Positions 35,155 through 44,808 of a DNA stretch of 64,000 bases are shown one piece after another. The notes under the pieces are model-generated. The model was not told where the DNA came from. It searched no databases and saw only the letters and a program-made list of their open reading frames with translations. The translations under genes and the position numbers were made by a program. This DNA comes from Mesorhizobium sp. (lineage in GTDB: Bacteria; Pseudomonadota; Alphaproteobacteria; Rhizobiales; Rhizobiaceae): positions 60,536-124,535 of the forward strand of contig JAPUFC010000003.1 in NCBI GenBank assembly GCA_027492275.1, given 5' to 3'. How positions within the stretch are numbered: position 1 is the first letter of the stretch; every line of letters starts with the position of its first letter.

Positions 35155-36282
35155 ATGGCGAAGGCAGAAGCGGTGCGCTACGGCGTTGGCGTGGTGGGTG
35201 CGAATCCCGAGCGCGGCTGGGCGCTTGCGGCGCATCTGCCGGCCGTCGGGGCGATCGACCGGCTCGATGTCGCCGCCGTCGCCACGACGCGCATGGAGAC
35301 GGCCCGCGCCTCGGCCGAGCGCTTCGGCGCCGCAAAGGCCTATGCCGACTGGCGCGAACTGGTCGCGGACCCGGCCGTCAACATCGTCGCCGTCTGCGTC
35401 AAGGTCGCCCACCACCGCGAGATCGCGCTGGGCGCGATCGCAGCGGGAAAGCATGTGTTCTGCGAGTGGCCGCTCGGCATCGATGCCCGCGAGGCCGAGG
35501 AAATCCGCAGCGCCGCCGACAAAGCGGGCGTGACCACCATGGTCGGTCTGCAGGGGCGCGCCTCGCCTTACCTGGAAACGGTGCGCGGGCTGGTCGCCGA
35601 GGGAGCGATCGGCAAGCTCGTCTCGGCGACGCTTGTCTCTTCGCTCAACAACTGGGGGCCGCGCCTGCCGGCGTCCGAGGCCTATCGCACCAAGAAGGAG
35701 AGCGGCGCGACGGGACTCACCGTGCCTGGCGGCCATTCGCTCGATTCCTTCTGCCACATGCTCGGGGCGTTCTGCGATCTCACCGCCCTGGTGACCACGC
35801 AGCATCCGCTCTGCGAGATCGTCGAAACCGGCGAGATCATGGAGGTGACGGCCCCCGACCAAGTGCTCGTGACGGGCCGCCTCGTCAACGGCGCGGTCGC
35901 CACCGCCCACATCAAGGCGGACATGGCGAACCCGACCGGCGTGCGGCTGGAGATCAACGGCACCGATGGCGACATCGTCGTCACCACCAGGCCGCCCGTG
36001 GGCGTCTCGCCGGTCGGCATCCAGCGCGTCGAACTCGACGTGGCCATCGCGCGCCGCCGCAAGAAGCCGTTCGAGCCGGTCGCGGTCGAAACGGCCGACC
36101 CACGCCTTCCTTCTGACCTGGCGGGCCCGCCATACTACACGGCCCGGCTCTACCTTCGGCTGATCGATGCGCTCGATCACGGCCGCGCTCCCACGCCGTC
36201 TTTCGCCGACGCGGTGGCGACGCACAAGCTCCTGGAGGCGATCCAGGCGGCATCGGACACGGGAACCAGGCAATCACCCTGA
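35155..36282 (+). CDS. Gfo/Idh/MocA family oxidoreductase
   Basis: 375 aa from ATG 35155. The N-terminal Rossmann half starts VGVVGANPERGWALAAHLPA, where the usual GxGxxG is altered to GANPERGW, as in some fungal-type galactose/xylose dehydrogenase relatives. CEWPLG replaces the EKP motif. The C-terminal half holds the substrate site (GGHSLDSFCHMLG with conserved His). It is likely an NAD(P)-dependent sugar or inositol-type dehydrogenase. Its 3' end overlaps the convergent CoA-transferase gene by 9 bp. Confidence 0.88.
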   Translation: MAKAEAVRYGVGVVGANPERGWALAAHLPAVGAIDRLDVAAVATTRMETARASAERFGAAKAYADWRELVADPAVNIVAVCVKVAHHREIALGAIAAGKHVFCEWPLGIDAREAEEIRSAADKAGVTTMVGLQGRASPYLETVRGLVAEGAIGKLVSATLVSSLNNWGPRLPASEAYRTKKESGATGLTVPGGHSLDSFCHMLGAFCDLTALVTTQHPLCEIVETGEIMEVTAPDQVLVTGRLVNGAVATAHIKADMANPTGVRLEINGTDGDIVVTTRPPVGVSPVGIQRVELDVAIARRRKKPFEPVAVETADPRLPSDLAGPPYYTARLYLRLIDALDHGRAPTPSFADAVATHKLLEAIQAASDTGTRQSP

Positions 36283-37419
36283 CGCCGGACGCGACAGCCA
36301 GTCGCGCAATTCGGCGCCGTGCTCGTCGAGCGTCGGCGGCGCCTCGAAGCCCGGAAAGCGCTCACCGTCGAAGGCGATGGGGCTGGCGATGCCGCGCACG
36401 TCACCCTCGGTCGGGTGGCTCGCCTTCATCTCGATGCCGAGATGCCTTGCCTGCGGTTGGGCAAGCGCGTCGGGCAGGCTGTGCGCGGCAGCATGCGGCA
36501 CGTCGTGTCTGGTCATCAGATCCAGCCACTCCGCCAAAGGGCGCTGCCGGAACACCGGCTTCAGCACGTCCTCCAGCGCGTCGTAGTTCGCGATGCGCTG
36601 GAGCCGCGTGGAAAAGCGCGGGTCCGTCGCCAGGTCGTGGCGGCCGGTCGCCGTGAGCAGGCCCTGCCAGAATTTCTCCGGCGAGGACATGTGAACGGCG
36701 AGAATGCGGCCGTCGGCGCATTCGAAGGCAAAGGACTGCGAGATGTGCGAGCGATGCGCCGGCGCGGGCGGCACACCTTTCTCGAAATAGTGCTGGTAGG
36801 GCTCGCTGGCGAAATGCGCCGCGGCCGCGACCATCGCCACCTCGACCAGCGCGCCCTTGCCGGTCGCATGGCGGCGGTTGAGCGCGGCGAGGATGCCGTT
36901 GGCGGCGTAGAGGCCGGTCACTACGTCGGCCACCGCCGGTCCCTTGATCGTCGTGTCGCCCGGCGAGACGAACAGGCTGAGGTAGCCGGACGCGGCCTGC
37001 GCCACGGTGTCGTAGGCGGGCCGCTGCGCCTCCGGCCCGTCGCGGCCGAAGCCGGTGATGGCGCAGTAGACCAGCCGGGGATTGACGGCGCGCAGCCGCT
37101 CCGCGCCGAGCCCGCGCTTCTCCAGCGCGCCGGGGCGCGTGTTCTGGATGAAGACGTCGGACCGGCGCACCAGTTCCTCGATCAGGCTTCGGTCGCCGTC
37201 ATCGTCGGGGTCGAGCACGATGCTTTTCTTCGAGCGGTTGAAGGCGCGAAACTGCGGTCCATAGAGGCCGCGCTCGAAGCTGCGGAACGGATCGCCGCCG
37301 CCCGGCCGCTCGACCTTGATGACCTCGGCGCCGAGGTCGGCGAGCAGCATCGCCGCGAAGGGGCCGGTGATGAAGGAGCCGACATCGACGACGCGGACGC
37401 CCGTGAGCGGACCCGACAT
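36274..37419 (-). CDS. CaiB/BaiF family CoA-transferase
   Basis: 381 aa from ATG 37419. The start LTGVRVVDVGSFITGPFAAMLL and VIKVERPGGGDPFRS are diagnostic. NRSKKSIVLDPDDDGD follows, and the catalytic Asp is in RPAYDTVAQAASGY. It is related to, but clearly distinct from, the transferase at 24024. It lies 10 bp downstream of a SnoaL-like gene on the same strand. Confidence 0.92.
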   Translation of the reverse strand: MSGPLTGVRVVDVGSFITGPFAAMLLADLGAEVIKVERPGGGDPFRSFERGLYGPQFRAFNRSKKSIVLDPDDDGDRSLIEELVRRSDVFIQNTRPGALEKRGLGAERLRAVNPRLVYCAITGFGRDGPEAQRPAYDTVAQAASGYLSLFVSPGDTTIKGPAVADVVTGLYAANGILAALNRRHATGKGALVEVAMVAAAAHFASEPYQHYFEKGVPPAPAHRSHISQSFAFECADGRILAVHMSSPEKFWQGLLTATGRHDLATDPRFSTRLQRIANYDALEDVLKPVFRQRPLAEWLDLMTRHDVPHAAAHSLPDALAQPQARHLGIEMKASHPTEGDVRGIASPIAFDGERFPGFEAPPTLDEHGAELRDWLSRPASG

Positions 37420-37429
37420 CGCGGCCGCC

Positions 37430-37864
37430 TTAGCCGGCTGCCGGCTGAGGGCGGACGAAGACGCGCCGCACCTCATGCGAGGCAAGCTTCCACGCCTTGT
37501 CGGTCAGCACGAAGCGGCTGATCCAGTCGCCGAGGCTGAACGGCGGGTCGAAGGGCAGCGGCAGGCCTTCGCCGCGCGCGTTGTAGAGCAGGTAATAGGC
37601 GTGACCGGTGGCCTGGCGCCCGTCCGGCCCCGGCGTGATCGAGACGGTGGTCAGCAGGTGGCGCATGACGGTGCCCGACGGCCGGCCCTCGACGATGCGT
37701 GGAATTTCGGCGGCGCCGCTCAACAGCGTATCGCCTCTCTTCAACACGCCGTCGCTTGTGAAAAGCCGGGTCATCGCCGCGGTGTCCCCGGCGTCCACGG
37801 CGACGGCATAGTCGTCGAGAATGGCCCGGCAGGCGAGGCGGATCTGGAGGTCGGCGTCGGTCAT
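37430..37864 (-). CDS. SnoaL/NTF2-like protein
   Basis: 144 aa from ATG 37864. The NTF2-type cone fold is suggested by AILDDYAVAVDAGDTAAMTRLFTSDGVL at the start, then VMRHLLTTVSI and GHAYYLLYNA, ending WKLASHEVRRVFV. Such proteins are small-molecule isomerases, hydrolases or dioxygenase beta subunits. It is probably cotranscribed with the CoA-transferase. The frame extends 40 codons upstream, but those lack protein character. Confidence 0.8.
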   Translation of the reverse strand: MTDADLQIRLACRAILDDYAVAVDAGDTAAMTRLFTSDGVLKRGDTLLSGAAEIPRIVEGRPSGTVMRHLLTTVSITPGPDGRQATGHAYYLLYNARGEGLPLPFDPPFSLGDWISRFVLTDKAWKLASHEVRRVFVRPQPAAG

Positions 37865-38119
37865 CGCCGTTCGGTGCCACGCGCGGCAGGCCCTGTCACC
37901 GGCATCGATGCGACAAGCTGAGTTGCGCGACATGAAACGACAACCGCCGACGTTGTTTTCACCTCGGGAGAAGATGTCGTTCACGCCCTGCGCATTTATC
38001 CGCCGCGTGGAGCGATGTTAGCGTTCGACGAACCTCGACGACCATGACGTCATGCGGCGGCGCTGCCGTGCCTGCGCGGTGGAATGTTGCGTCGGGCCTG
38101 GGAGAGAGAAGCTTCACGA

Positions 38120-38971
38120 ATGATCTTTGCGACCATCCATGGTGAGCGCGTGCCGGCGCTTGGCTTCGGCACATGGCATCTTCGCGGCGACGCTGGCTGC
38201 GACGCCGTGCGTTACGCGATCGACGTGGGCTACCGTCATATCGACACGGCCGCGCGCTACGAGAACGAGGCGGAAGTCGGCCGCGCCGTCGCTCGCTCCG
38301 GCCTGCCGCGGTCCGACTTCTTTGTCGCGACCAAGCTGCATTATCTCGAACTCGACCCCGACCAGATCGAACGCCGCACCGTGGAGGGTCTCGAGCGCCT
38401 CGATATGAGCCAGGTCGACCTGCTGATGCCGCACTGGCCGAGCCCCACCTATCCGGTCGGCCCGATCATGCAGGCGCTTCGCGAGGTCCAGAAGAAGGGT
38501 TACGCCCGCCACATCGGGATGAGTAATTTTCCGGTCGCGCGGATGCGCGAGGCGGCCTCGGCCTTCGGCGCGCCGCTGTTCGGCAACCAGGTCGAATACC
38601 ATCCTTTCCTCGACCAGACCGCGATCCTCCGGGAATTGCGCGGCGAGGGGATGCTGCTCACCGCCTGCATCCCGCTGGCGCGGGGGGCGATCGTCGGCGA
38701 GCCGGTTCTGGAGGATATCGCCAGGGCGCATCGCCGCACGACGGCGCAGGTGACCCTCCGCTGGCTCGTGCAGCAGGAGGGCGTGATCGCCATTCCCAAG
38801 TCGGGACAGCGCGAGCGCATCAAGGACAATTTCGAGATCTTTGACTTCACGCTGACCGCCGAGGAGATGGCCCGCATCGGCGCGCTGCGCGGCGGCCGGC
38901 GGCTGGTCGATCCGGACTGGGCGCCGGTGGTCTGGGATCCGCCCGCGGCCCGACCCGCGCCGGTCGCCTGA
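38120..38971 (+). CDS. Aldo/keto reductase (2,5-diketo-gluconate reductase type)
   Basis: 283 aa from ATG 38120. The AKR5-like pattern is GFGTWHLRGD, DVGYRHIDTAARYENEAEVG (catalytic Asp and Tyr), ATKLHY (Lys) and LLMPHWPSP (His). The C-terminal cofactor loop AIPKSGQRERIKDNFEIF is complete. It is a cytoplasmic NADPH-dependent reductase of aldehydes or keto-acids. It lies 30 bp before the TRAP operon and probably acts on its substrate. Confidence 0.92.
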   Translation: MIFATIHGERVPALGFGTWHLRGDAGCDAVRYAIDVGYRHIDTAARYENEAEVGRAVARSGLPRSDFFVATKLHYLELDPDQIERRTVEGLERLDMSQVDLLMPHWPSPTYPVGPIMQALREVQKKGYARHIGMSNFPVARMREAASAFGAPLFGNQVEYHPFLDQTAILRELRGEGMLLTACIPLARGAIVGEPVLEDIARAHRRTTAQVTLRWLVQQEGVIAIPKSGQRERIKDNFEIFDFTLTAEEMARIGALRGGRRLVDPDWAPVVWDPPAARPAPVA

Positions 38972-39001
38972 AACGAGCCGAGACAAAAAAGGGAGGAACC
39001 G

Positions 39002-40021
39002 ATGAAAGCTCAAGTCTGGAAAGCAGCCGCCGGAGCGGTCTGCGGCCTTGCGCTCGCCTGCGGCATCGCCGCGGCCGAGCCGCAGAAGATCAACATCGCC
39101 TTCGTGGTGCCCGACGAGGACATACTGGGCCAGGCCATGCATATGATGGCGGACTATATGGAGCGCTCGCTGCCGGGGCGCTTCGACGTCGCCGTGCACG
39201 GGTCGAGCACGCTTTTCACGCAGTCGCAGCAGATCCCGGCGATGCAGCGCGGCAATCTCGACATCGGTTTCGTCAACGTGTTCGACGTGTCGCCGAACCT
39301 GCCGGAAGCCTCGATCCTCACCGCCGGCTATCTCGTGCGGGACGTCGAGCACTACTGCGCGATCCTCAACTCGGATTTCGGCAGGAAGCTTCGCGCCGAC
39401 ATCGAAGCGAAGATGAACATCGTGCCGCTGAACCAGGCGCTGATCGGCAGCCGGACGCTCGTTCTGCGCAAGAAGCAGGACGTGACCAGGCCGGAGGACC
39501 TCGCCAACATAACGATGCGCGAGGTCGGCAACGAAGCCTTCCAGTTCCTCGCCGAGGCGCTGGGGGCCAAGCCCACGCCGATCGCCTTCGGCGAGCTCTA
39601 TCTCGCCCTGCAGACGGGCACGGTCGACGCCTTCGCGGGCTTCTCGACCGCGATGAAGTCGACCAAGTTCTACGAGGTGACCGAACAGCTCGTGGAGACA
39701 AACCACCTGCTCGGCGTCGACCTCATCGCCACGTCGAAGAAGTTCTGGGATTCGCTGAGCGACGAGGAGAAGCAGGTCGTGAAGGAAGCGGCCGACGTCG
39801 CCTCCGCCTTCACCATCACCAACCGCAAGCGCGCCGAGGCACGCGCGATCGCCGAACTGACCGGCGAGCTCGGCATGACCGTGACGACCCCGGACGTCGC
39901 GCCGTTCCGCGCGCGGATGAAGGAAAAATACCTGGCGTCGAAGTTCGCGCAGGCCTGGCCGGCGGGCCTCTACGAGCAGATCGAGGCGCTGCCCTCCGAT
40001 CCCGGCTGCACTCTGAAGTAA
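39002..40021 (+). CDS. TRAP transporter solute-binding protein (DctP-like)
   Basis: 339 aa. A signal peptide (AAAGAVCGLALACGIAAAE) is followed by the DctP fold: INIAFVVPDEDILGQAMHMMADYME, IPAMQRGNLDIGFV, and the carboxylate-binding region with NITMREVGNEAFQF (conserved Arg). It uses an ion gradient, via the two membrane subunits next to it, to bring in an organic acid. Two Cys (VEHYCAIL and the C-terminal GCTLK) may form a disulfide. Confidence 0.92.
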   Translation: MKAQVWKAAAGAVCGLALACGIAAAEPQKINIAFVVPDEDILGQAMHMMADYMERSLPGRFDVAVHGSSTLFTQSQQIPAMQRGNLDIGFVNVFDVSPNLPEASILTAGYLVRDVEHYCAILNSDFGRKLRADIEAKMNIVPLNQALIGSRTLVLRKKQDVTRPEDLANITMREVGNEAFQFLAEALGAKPTPIAFGELYLALQTGTVDAFAGFSTAMKSTKFYEVTEQLVETNHLLGVDLIATSKKFWDSLSDEEKQVVKEAADVASAFTITNRKRAEARAIAELTGELGMTVTTPDVAPFRARMKEKYLASKFAQAWPAGLYEQIEALPSDPGCTLK

Positions 40022-40070
40022 GCGGATTTCACGCCGCCCTCGCGAGCTGGGCATTCCCCTGGAGCAGAGC

Positions 40071-40574
40071 ATGTCCGAGACAGGCGAGACACCGACCGCG
40101 CGGATTCTGCGGATCGTCACCATGGCGGCCGATTATGTCGCGGCCGCCATGCTGCTCGTCATCTTCGTGACCCTGGTCGCCCAGACCTTCATGCGCTACG
40201 TGATGCGCTCGCCGCTGTCGACCTCCCAGGAACTGGCGACAATAACCTTTCTCTGGATGGTCTTCTGGGCTGCCGGCACCACGATCAGGTTCAGCGAGCA
40301 CATCCGGTTCGACATCCTCTACAACGCGCTTGGACCGCAATCGCGCAGGATCATGGCGATCCTCGCCAACGCCTTCTATCTCGTGATCTTCGTGTGGGCC
40401 GGCAAGGCGACCTGGGACTACTTTCTCTTCCTGGAGACGCAATACACCGGCTCGCTCGCCATCTCGTACCAGATCGCATTCTTCCCTTACTTCATCTTCT
40501 TCGTCGCCTTTCCGCTGAAGATCCTGGCCGCGATCGCGAGCCTGGTCGGCCGGGACTGGCGGCAGGCACTGTAG
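40071..40574 (+). CDS. TRAP transporter small permease (DctQ-like)
   Basis: 167 aa, four membrane helices. VTLVAQTFMRYVMRSPLSTSQELATITFLWMVFW is the conserved DctQ segment, containing the R-Y...W...E pattern. It lies between binding protein and large permease, in the order P-Q-M, with an 8-bp gap to the latter. Confidence 0.9.
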   Translation: MSETGETPTARILRIVTMAADYVAAAMLLVIFVTLVAQTFMRYVMRSPLSTSQELATITFLWMVFWAAGTTIRFSEHIRFDILYNALGPQSRRIMAILANAFYLVIFVWAGKATWDYFLFLETQYTGSLAISYQIAFFPYFIFFVAFPLKILAAIASLVGRDWRQAL

Positions 40575-40582
40575 GGCCGCCG

Positions 40583-41878
40583 ATGTCTACCGCGCTGATC
40601 TGGATGCTCGTCGCCCTGGTGACCACCACCGCCATGGGCTTCCCCGTCGGCTTCACGCTGTTCGGGTCAGGAATCCTCTACTTCATCCTGTCCGGCCAGG
40701 ACCCGAGCTATGCCGGCGAACTCATCCTCCACGGCCTGGCTGCTTCCTTCGTGCTGCTGGCGGTTCCGCTGTTCGTCTTCGCCGCGCGGCTGATGAACGA
40801 TGGCGGCATCACCGACCGCCTGCTTCAGCTCTGCATCGCGCTGGTCGGGCGGCGGCGCGGCGGCCTCGCGCACGTCAACGTCATGACGTCGCTCGTCTTC
40901 TCGGCCATGAGTGGCTCGGCGACCGCGGACGCCGCCGGCGTCGGTCGCGTGCTGATCCGCATGATGGTCGAGGGCGGAGGCTATACGCGCGGCTTCGCGG
41001 CGGCGGTCACCTCCGCTTCGGCAACGATCGGGCCGATCTTTCCGCCCTCGATCATCATGGTCTTCTACGCGCTGGTGACGTCCACGTCGGTCGGCGCTCT
41101 CTTCATGGCCGGGGTCGTGCCGGGAATCCTGATGACGGCGGCGATGATGCTCATGGTCGCCTGGATCGCGCGGCGGCGGAACTATCCCACGATCTCCCTG
41201 CCGGCCGGGGCGCGGATCGTGAGCATCCTGCTGCGCTCCATCCTGCCGATGCTGATGCCGGGCATCCTGCTTGGCGGGATCTACAGCGGCGCGTTCACCC
41301 CGACCGAGGCCGCGGCGGTCGCGAGCCTCTATGCCCTCCTGCTGTCGGCGATCGTCTACCGGGCACTTGGCCTACGCGAGATATGGGACGCGCTGATCGA
41401 GACCGCCCGCGTCACGGCGATCATCACATGCGTCTTTTTCGGCGCGTTCGTGTTCAGCTATATCCTCACCGTCGAGCGCATTCCCGCGGATATCGCCGCC
41501 TATTTCCAGGCAGCCGACATTTCCGCGGTGACGTTCCTGCTGTTCGTGAACCTGCTGCTTCTCGTGCTCGGATGCTTCATGGACGCCTCCGCGATCATCC
41601 TGGTGATGGTGCCGCTGCTGATGCCGACCATCCACGCGCTCGGCATAAATCCGGTTCACTTCGGCGTCGTCGTCACGTTCAACGTCACCATCGGCCTCGT
41701 CACGCCGCCCTACGGAATGATCCTCTTCGTCGTCAGCGGCGTGAACAGGATACCGGTGAAGGACATACTGGCCGAGATCTGGCCGTTCATAGCCGTGCTG
41801 ATCGCCGTGCTTGCCGTCCTCACCTACGTGCCCTGGTTCTCACTCGCCCTGCCGCAGTATTTCGGCTTCGTCCGCTGA
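40583..41878 (+). CDS. TRAP transporter large permease (DctM-like)
   Basis: 431 aa, about 12 membrane helices. Typical DctM features: LAVPLFVFAARLMNDGGIT, SAMSGSATADAAGVG near residue 110, SASATIGPIFPPSIIMV, and AFTPTEAAAVASLYAL near the middle. It carries the ion-coupled translocation pathway. A longer upstream frame overlaps DctQ and is rejected in favour of ATG 40583. Confidence 0.93.
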   Translation: MSTALIWMLVALVTTTAMGFPVGFTLFGSGILYFILSGQDPSYAGELILHGLAASFVLLAVPLFVFAARLMNDGGITDRLLQLCIALVGRRRGGLAHVNVMTSLVFSAMSGSATADAAGVGRVLIRMMVEGGGYTRGFAAAVTSASATIGPIFPPSIIMVFYALVTSTSVGALFMAGVVPGILMTAAMMLMVAWIARRRNYPTISLPAGARIVSILLRSILPMLMPGILLGGIYSGAFTPTEAAAVASLYALLLSAIVYRALGLREIWDALIETARVTAIITCVFFGAFVFSYILTVERIPADIAAYFQAADISAVTFLLFVNLLLLVLGCFMDASAIILVMVPLLMPTIHALGINPVHFGVVVTFNVTIGLVTPPYGMILFVVSGVNRIPVKDILAEIWPFIAVLIAVLAVLTYVPWFSLALPQYFGFVR

Positions 41879-41924
41879 GGCGCCTGCATCCGCAGAGCGG
41901 GCGCTTCGGCCGAACCGACGGCGG

Positions 41925-42683
41925 TCAGCCGATCAGGCGTCCGCCATCGACCGGCAGGACCACGCCGGTGATGAAGGAGGCCTCGTCGGAGGCGAGATAC
42001 ACGGCCGCGGCTGCGATGTCCGCCGGCTCCGACAGGCGCCCGAGCGGGAAGGTCTCGACAAGCTGGCCGTAGGCCTGCTCCGCCCGTTCGCCCGCACCGA
42101 AGATCGCATCGAACATCGGCGTGCGCGATACGCCCGGCGCGATCGCGTTGACACGGATCCTGTCGGCGGCGAACTCACCCGCCATCGAATGCGTGACCGA
42201 GATCACCGCCGCCTTGGTGGCGTTGTACCAGGTCATGCCGGGACGCGGCCGGATCGCCGTCACCGAGGTCATGTTGATGACCGAGCCGCCGCGCTCGCGC
42301 ATCAGCGGCAGGACGTGGACGATCATATGCTGGATGCTGAGCACGTTGACGGAAAACAGCCGCTCGATCTCGGCGACTTCCGACTTTGCCGTGCGCTTCG
42401 GCCGCTGCGAGATGGCGGCGTTGTTGACCAGGATGTCGACATGACCGTGGCGCGCGCGGGCGTATTCGGCAAGCGCGGCCACCGAAGCGGGGTCGCCGAC
42501 GTCGCAGGCGCGCGCGCTCGATCCGTTGCCCAGGGAGGCCGCGATCGCGGCTGCCTTGTCGCCGGCAAGGTCGGCGCAGATCACGGTCGCGCCCTCGCCT
42601 GCGAAGCGCGTGGCTATCGCGGCGCCGAAGCCCGAGCCCGCGCCTGTGACGATGGCCGTCTTGCCATGGAGCCGCCCGGTCAT
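41925..42683 (-). CDS. Short-chain dehydrogenase/reductase
   Basis: 252 aa from ATG 42683. TGAGSGFG (cofactor), CADLAG (Asp, so NAD-preferring), NNAA, the serine in NMTSVTA and the YNATKAA active site are all present, as is the C-terminal VLPVDGG. The start overlaps the stop of the Gfo/Idh gene, so the pair is translationally coupled. Together with the Gfo/Idh enzyme it probably forms two consecutive oxidations. Confidence 0.92.
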   Translation of the reverse strand: MTGRLHGKTAIVTGAGSGFGAAIATRFAGEGATVICADLAGDKAAAIAASLGNGSSARACDVGDPASVAALAEYARARHGHVDILVNNAAISQRPKRTAKSEVAEIERLFSVNVLSIQHMIVHVLPLMRERGGSVINMTSVTAIRPRPGMTWYNATKAAVISVTHSMAGEFAADRIRVNAIAPGVSRTPMFDAIFGAGERAEQAYGQLVETFPLGRLSEPADIAAAAVYLASDEASFITGVVLPVDGGRLIG

Positions 42684-43765
42684 GTCTTTTCCGGCGAAAA
42701 GGATTGGATGAACGGCCCCAACCGGACCGGAAGGCCGGTGCGCTGGCTCTCGATCGCGGCGAAGATGATGGCGGAAGTCTGGACGTTGGCCGAGACTTCG
42801 CTTTCCAGCGGCTTGCCGCCGGCTCGCCATTCGGCGAAGCGCTCGATCAGCCAGTGGTTGATCCATTTCGGCTGCTGCAGCAGCGGAATCTTCTGGCCCG
42901 ACCCTTCCTGGTGCTGCTGCCGCCAGATGTCCTGGCGCACGAACAGCTCCAGGTCGCGGTGGTTGAGGATCGCGGTGCCGAGCTCACCGTCGACGCGGAT
43001 GTATTCCTTGTAGAAGGTGTTGAGGCCGACGGCGTTGGAGCACGAGCCCTCGTAGACCGCGCGCACGCCGTTGTCGAAGCCGAGCGTCACGATCGCATCG
43101 GTGTCGCCCTTGTACTCGGCCCAGTCCGGCCGCCAGGTCGTCGCGGTGACGCTGGCGCATGGCGCGCCGGCGAGGTCGGCGATGATGTCCATGTGGTGGA
43201 TCGATCCCTCGATCAGGAGCGGGTGCTCCATCTCGTGGCGAAACAGGGCGCTCCACGCCATGTGCTGGCGCATGTCGCCCTGGAAGCGCATGCCGATGGC
43301 GTTGATGCGGCCAAGCACGCCCGATCCGACGACGCGGCGCAGCGTCTGCTTGTCCTGGTCGTAGCGGTGGCTCATCGTCACCGCCATCTTGCGGCCGGCC
43401 TCGCGCACTTTCTTCTCGATGCGCAAGGTTGCCGCCATCGTGTCGGCGATGGGCTTCTCGCAAAGCACGTCCAGCCCATGGGCGATCGCCGCGTCGATCA
43501 CCTCCTCATGATGGGCGGGCGTGACCGCAACGGTGCAGAAGTCGGCGGGGAAAGCGGCCATCGCGGCGGCCGCATCGGTGAAGGCGCGCTCCGGCGGCAG
43601 GCCGAGCGCCTTTCGGCCGATCTCGAGGTTTTCGGAATTGCGGTCGACCACCGCCACGACCTCGATCGTGCCGTCGGCGATGTTGGTCTTCAGGAATTCC
43701 GTACACCAGCGTCGTCCGAAGACGCCGACGCCGACATGGATGACCCGCTGGGGCGCTTTGCTCAT
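42680..43765 (-). CDS. Gfo/Idh/MocA family oxidoreductase
   Basis: 361 aa from ATG 43765. VIHVGVGVFGRRWCTEF is a variant of the GxGxxG dinucleotide motif, and VLCEKPIADT holds the EKP Lys. The substrate half has EGSIHHMDIIADLAG with the conserved D/H. It is likely an NAD(P)-linked dehydrogenase for a sugar, polyol or inositol derivative. The operon order is crotonase (37 bp further downstream of the SDR partner on the other side), this gene, then SDR. Confidence 0.9.
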   Translation of the reverse strand: MSKAPQRVIHVGVGVFGRRWCTEFLKTNIADGTIEVVAVVDRNSENLEIGRKALGLPPERAFTDAAAAMAAFPADFCTVAVTPAHHEEVIDAAIAHGLDVLCEKPIADTMAATLRIEKKVREAGRKMAVTMSHRYDQDKQTLRRVVGSGVLGRINAIGMRFQGDMRQHMAWSALFRHEMEHPLLIEGSIHHMDIIADLAGAPCASVTATTWRPDWAEYKGDTDAIVTLGFDNGVRAVYEGSCSNAVGLNTFYKEYIRVDGELGTAILNHRDLELFVRQDIWRQQHQEGSGQKIPLLQQPKWINHWLIERFAEWRAGGKPLESEVSANVQTSAIIFAAIESQRTGLPVRLGPFIQSFSPEKT

Positions 43766-43802
43766 GGTCTCTCTTTGCCTCGTATCTGAATGGCCGCGGC
43801 CG

Positions 43803-44588
43803 TCACCGGTGCTTCTGGGGGTGCTTCTGATGGCTGGCGAGGAAATTGCCGATGCCGCCGACGGTTGCCGCGTTGCCGGTGCCGGCCTTGGCCCGCGCGG
43901 TCGCCGCGCGGATGCCCTCATCATAGCTCAACCGCTCGCACTCGCGCACGAATGCCTTGATGCCGGAGAGCGCCAAGGGATCACCGGCGAGGAGGTCCGC
44001 GACCGTCGCCTCGAGCGCTGCGTCGAGGTCGACGGCGGGCGTCGCTCGCGTGACGAGACCGAGGCGCACCGCCTCCGCGGCCGTGATGCGCCGCCCGGTC
44101 AGGATCAGATCGAGGATGGCGCGCTGGGGCAATGTGTTGAGCATGGTCGGCGCGGCGCCGTAAGGCACGATGCCGTGACGCACTTCGGGATAGCCGAGCT
44201 GCGCCGTCTCCTCGGCGATCGATACGTCCGCCCAGCTCGCCAGCATCGCCGCGATCCCATAGGCGAAGCGCTCGACCACCGCCACGACCGGCTTGGGCGA
44301 GAAGTAGGTCAGGCGGTTCATCTCCTCCATGAAATCGTACATCCTGTCGATCTCGCCGCGCGACGCCTTTTGCAGCGCGCTCAGGTCGTGGAGGTCGCGG
44401 CCGGCGCAGAACACCCCGCCACGGCCACGCAGCACGATGATGCGGCAGTCCTCGTCGGCGGCGAGCGCGGCCATCGCGGCGCAGAGCTCGCGCACCATGA
44501 CGTTCGACAGCGCGTTCTGCCGGTCGGGATTGGAGAGCCACAGCGTCACCACGCCGCGCCCGTCGCGCTCGATGTCTATACCGCTCAT
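43803..44588 (-). CDS. Crotonase-superfamily protein (enoyl-CoA hydratase/isomerase-like)
   Basis: 261 aa from ATG 44588. It begins VVTLWLSNPDRQNALSNVMV; FCAGRDLHDLS supplies the first oxyanion-hole segment and YGIAAMLASWADVSIA the second. The first catalytic Glu of classical hydratases, expected in GGGxELA, is missing (GIAAMLAS), while the second (GYPEVRHGIVP) is kept. It may therefore be an isomerase, hydrolase or decarboxylase of the superfamily. It is first in a minus-strand operon with the Gfo/Idh and SDR genes. Confidence 0.85.
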   Translation of the reverse strand: MSGIDIERDGRGVVTLWLSNPDRQNALSNVMVRELCAAMAALAADEDCRIIVLRGRGGVFCAGRDLHDLSALQKASRGEIDRMYDFMEEMNRLTYFSPKPVVAVVERFAYGIAAMLASWADVSIAEETAQLGYPEVRHGIVPYGAAPTMLNTLPQRAILDLILTGRRITAAEAVRLGLVTRATPAVDLDAALEATVADLLAGDPLALSGIKAFVRECERLSYDEGIRAATARAKAGTGNAATVGGIGNFLASHQKHPQKHR

Positions 44589-44808
44589 GCCCTGTCCTGC
44601 CGATCCGGTCGCAAGACCGCTTCTCGCGCAGCATTCGCGCCTTGTCCAACAGCCCGCTACTTTGCAATGTCGGAATTTCCTTATTAATATCAATAGGATG
44701 AGCAAGCCGTTGCACGGTGTTCAAAGATGCTTTTCGCCTCGCGGCGATTGGCCCCCCGCCGGTCATACCCTATCGCCGGTGCACATTCGCGCCGATCGGG
44801 AGAACGAC

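Noticed and set aside
35995..36005. CCCGTGGGCGT, partial match to the att core
   Set aside because: Only 11 bp, inside a well-formed oxidoreductase gene, with no extension; a chance match.
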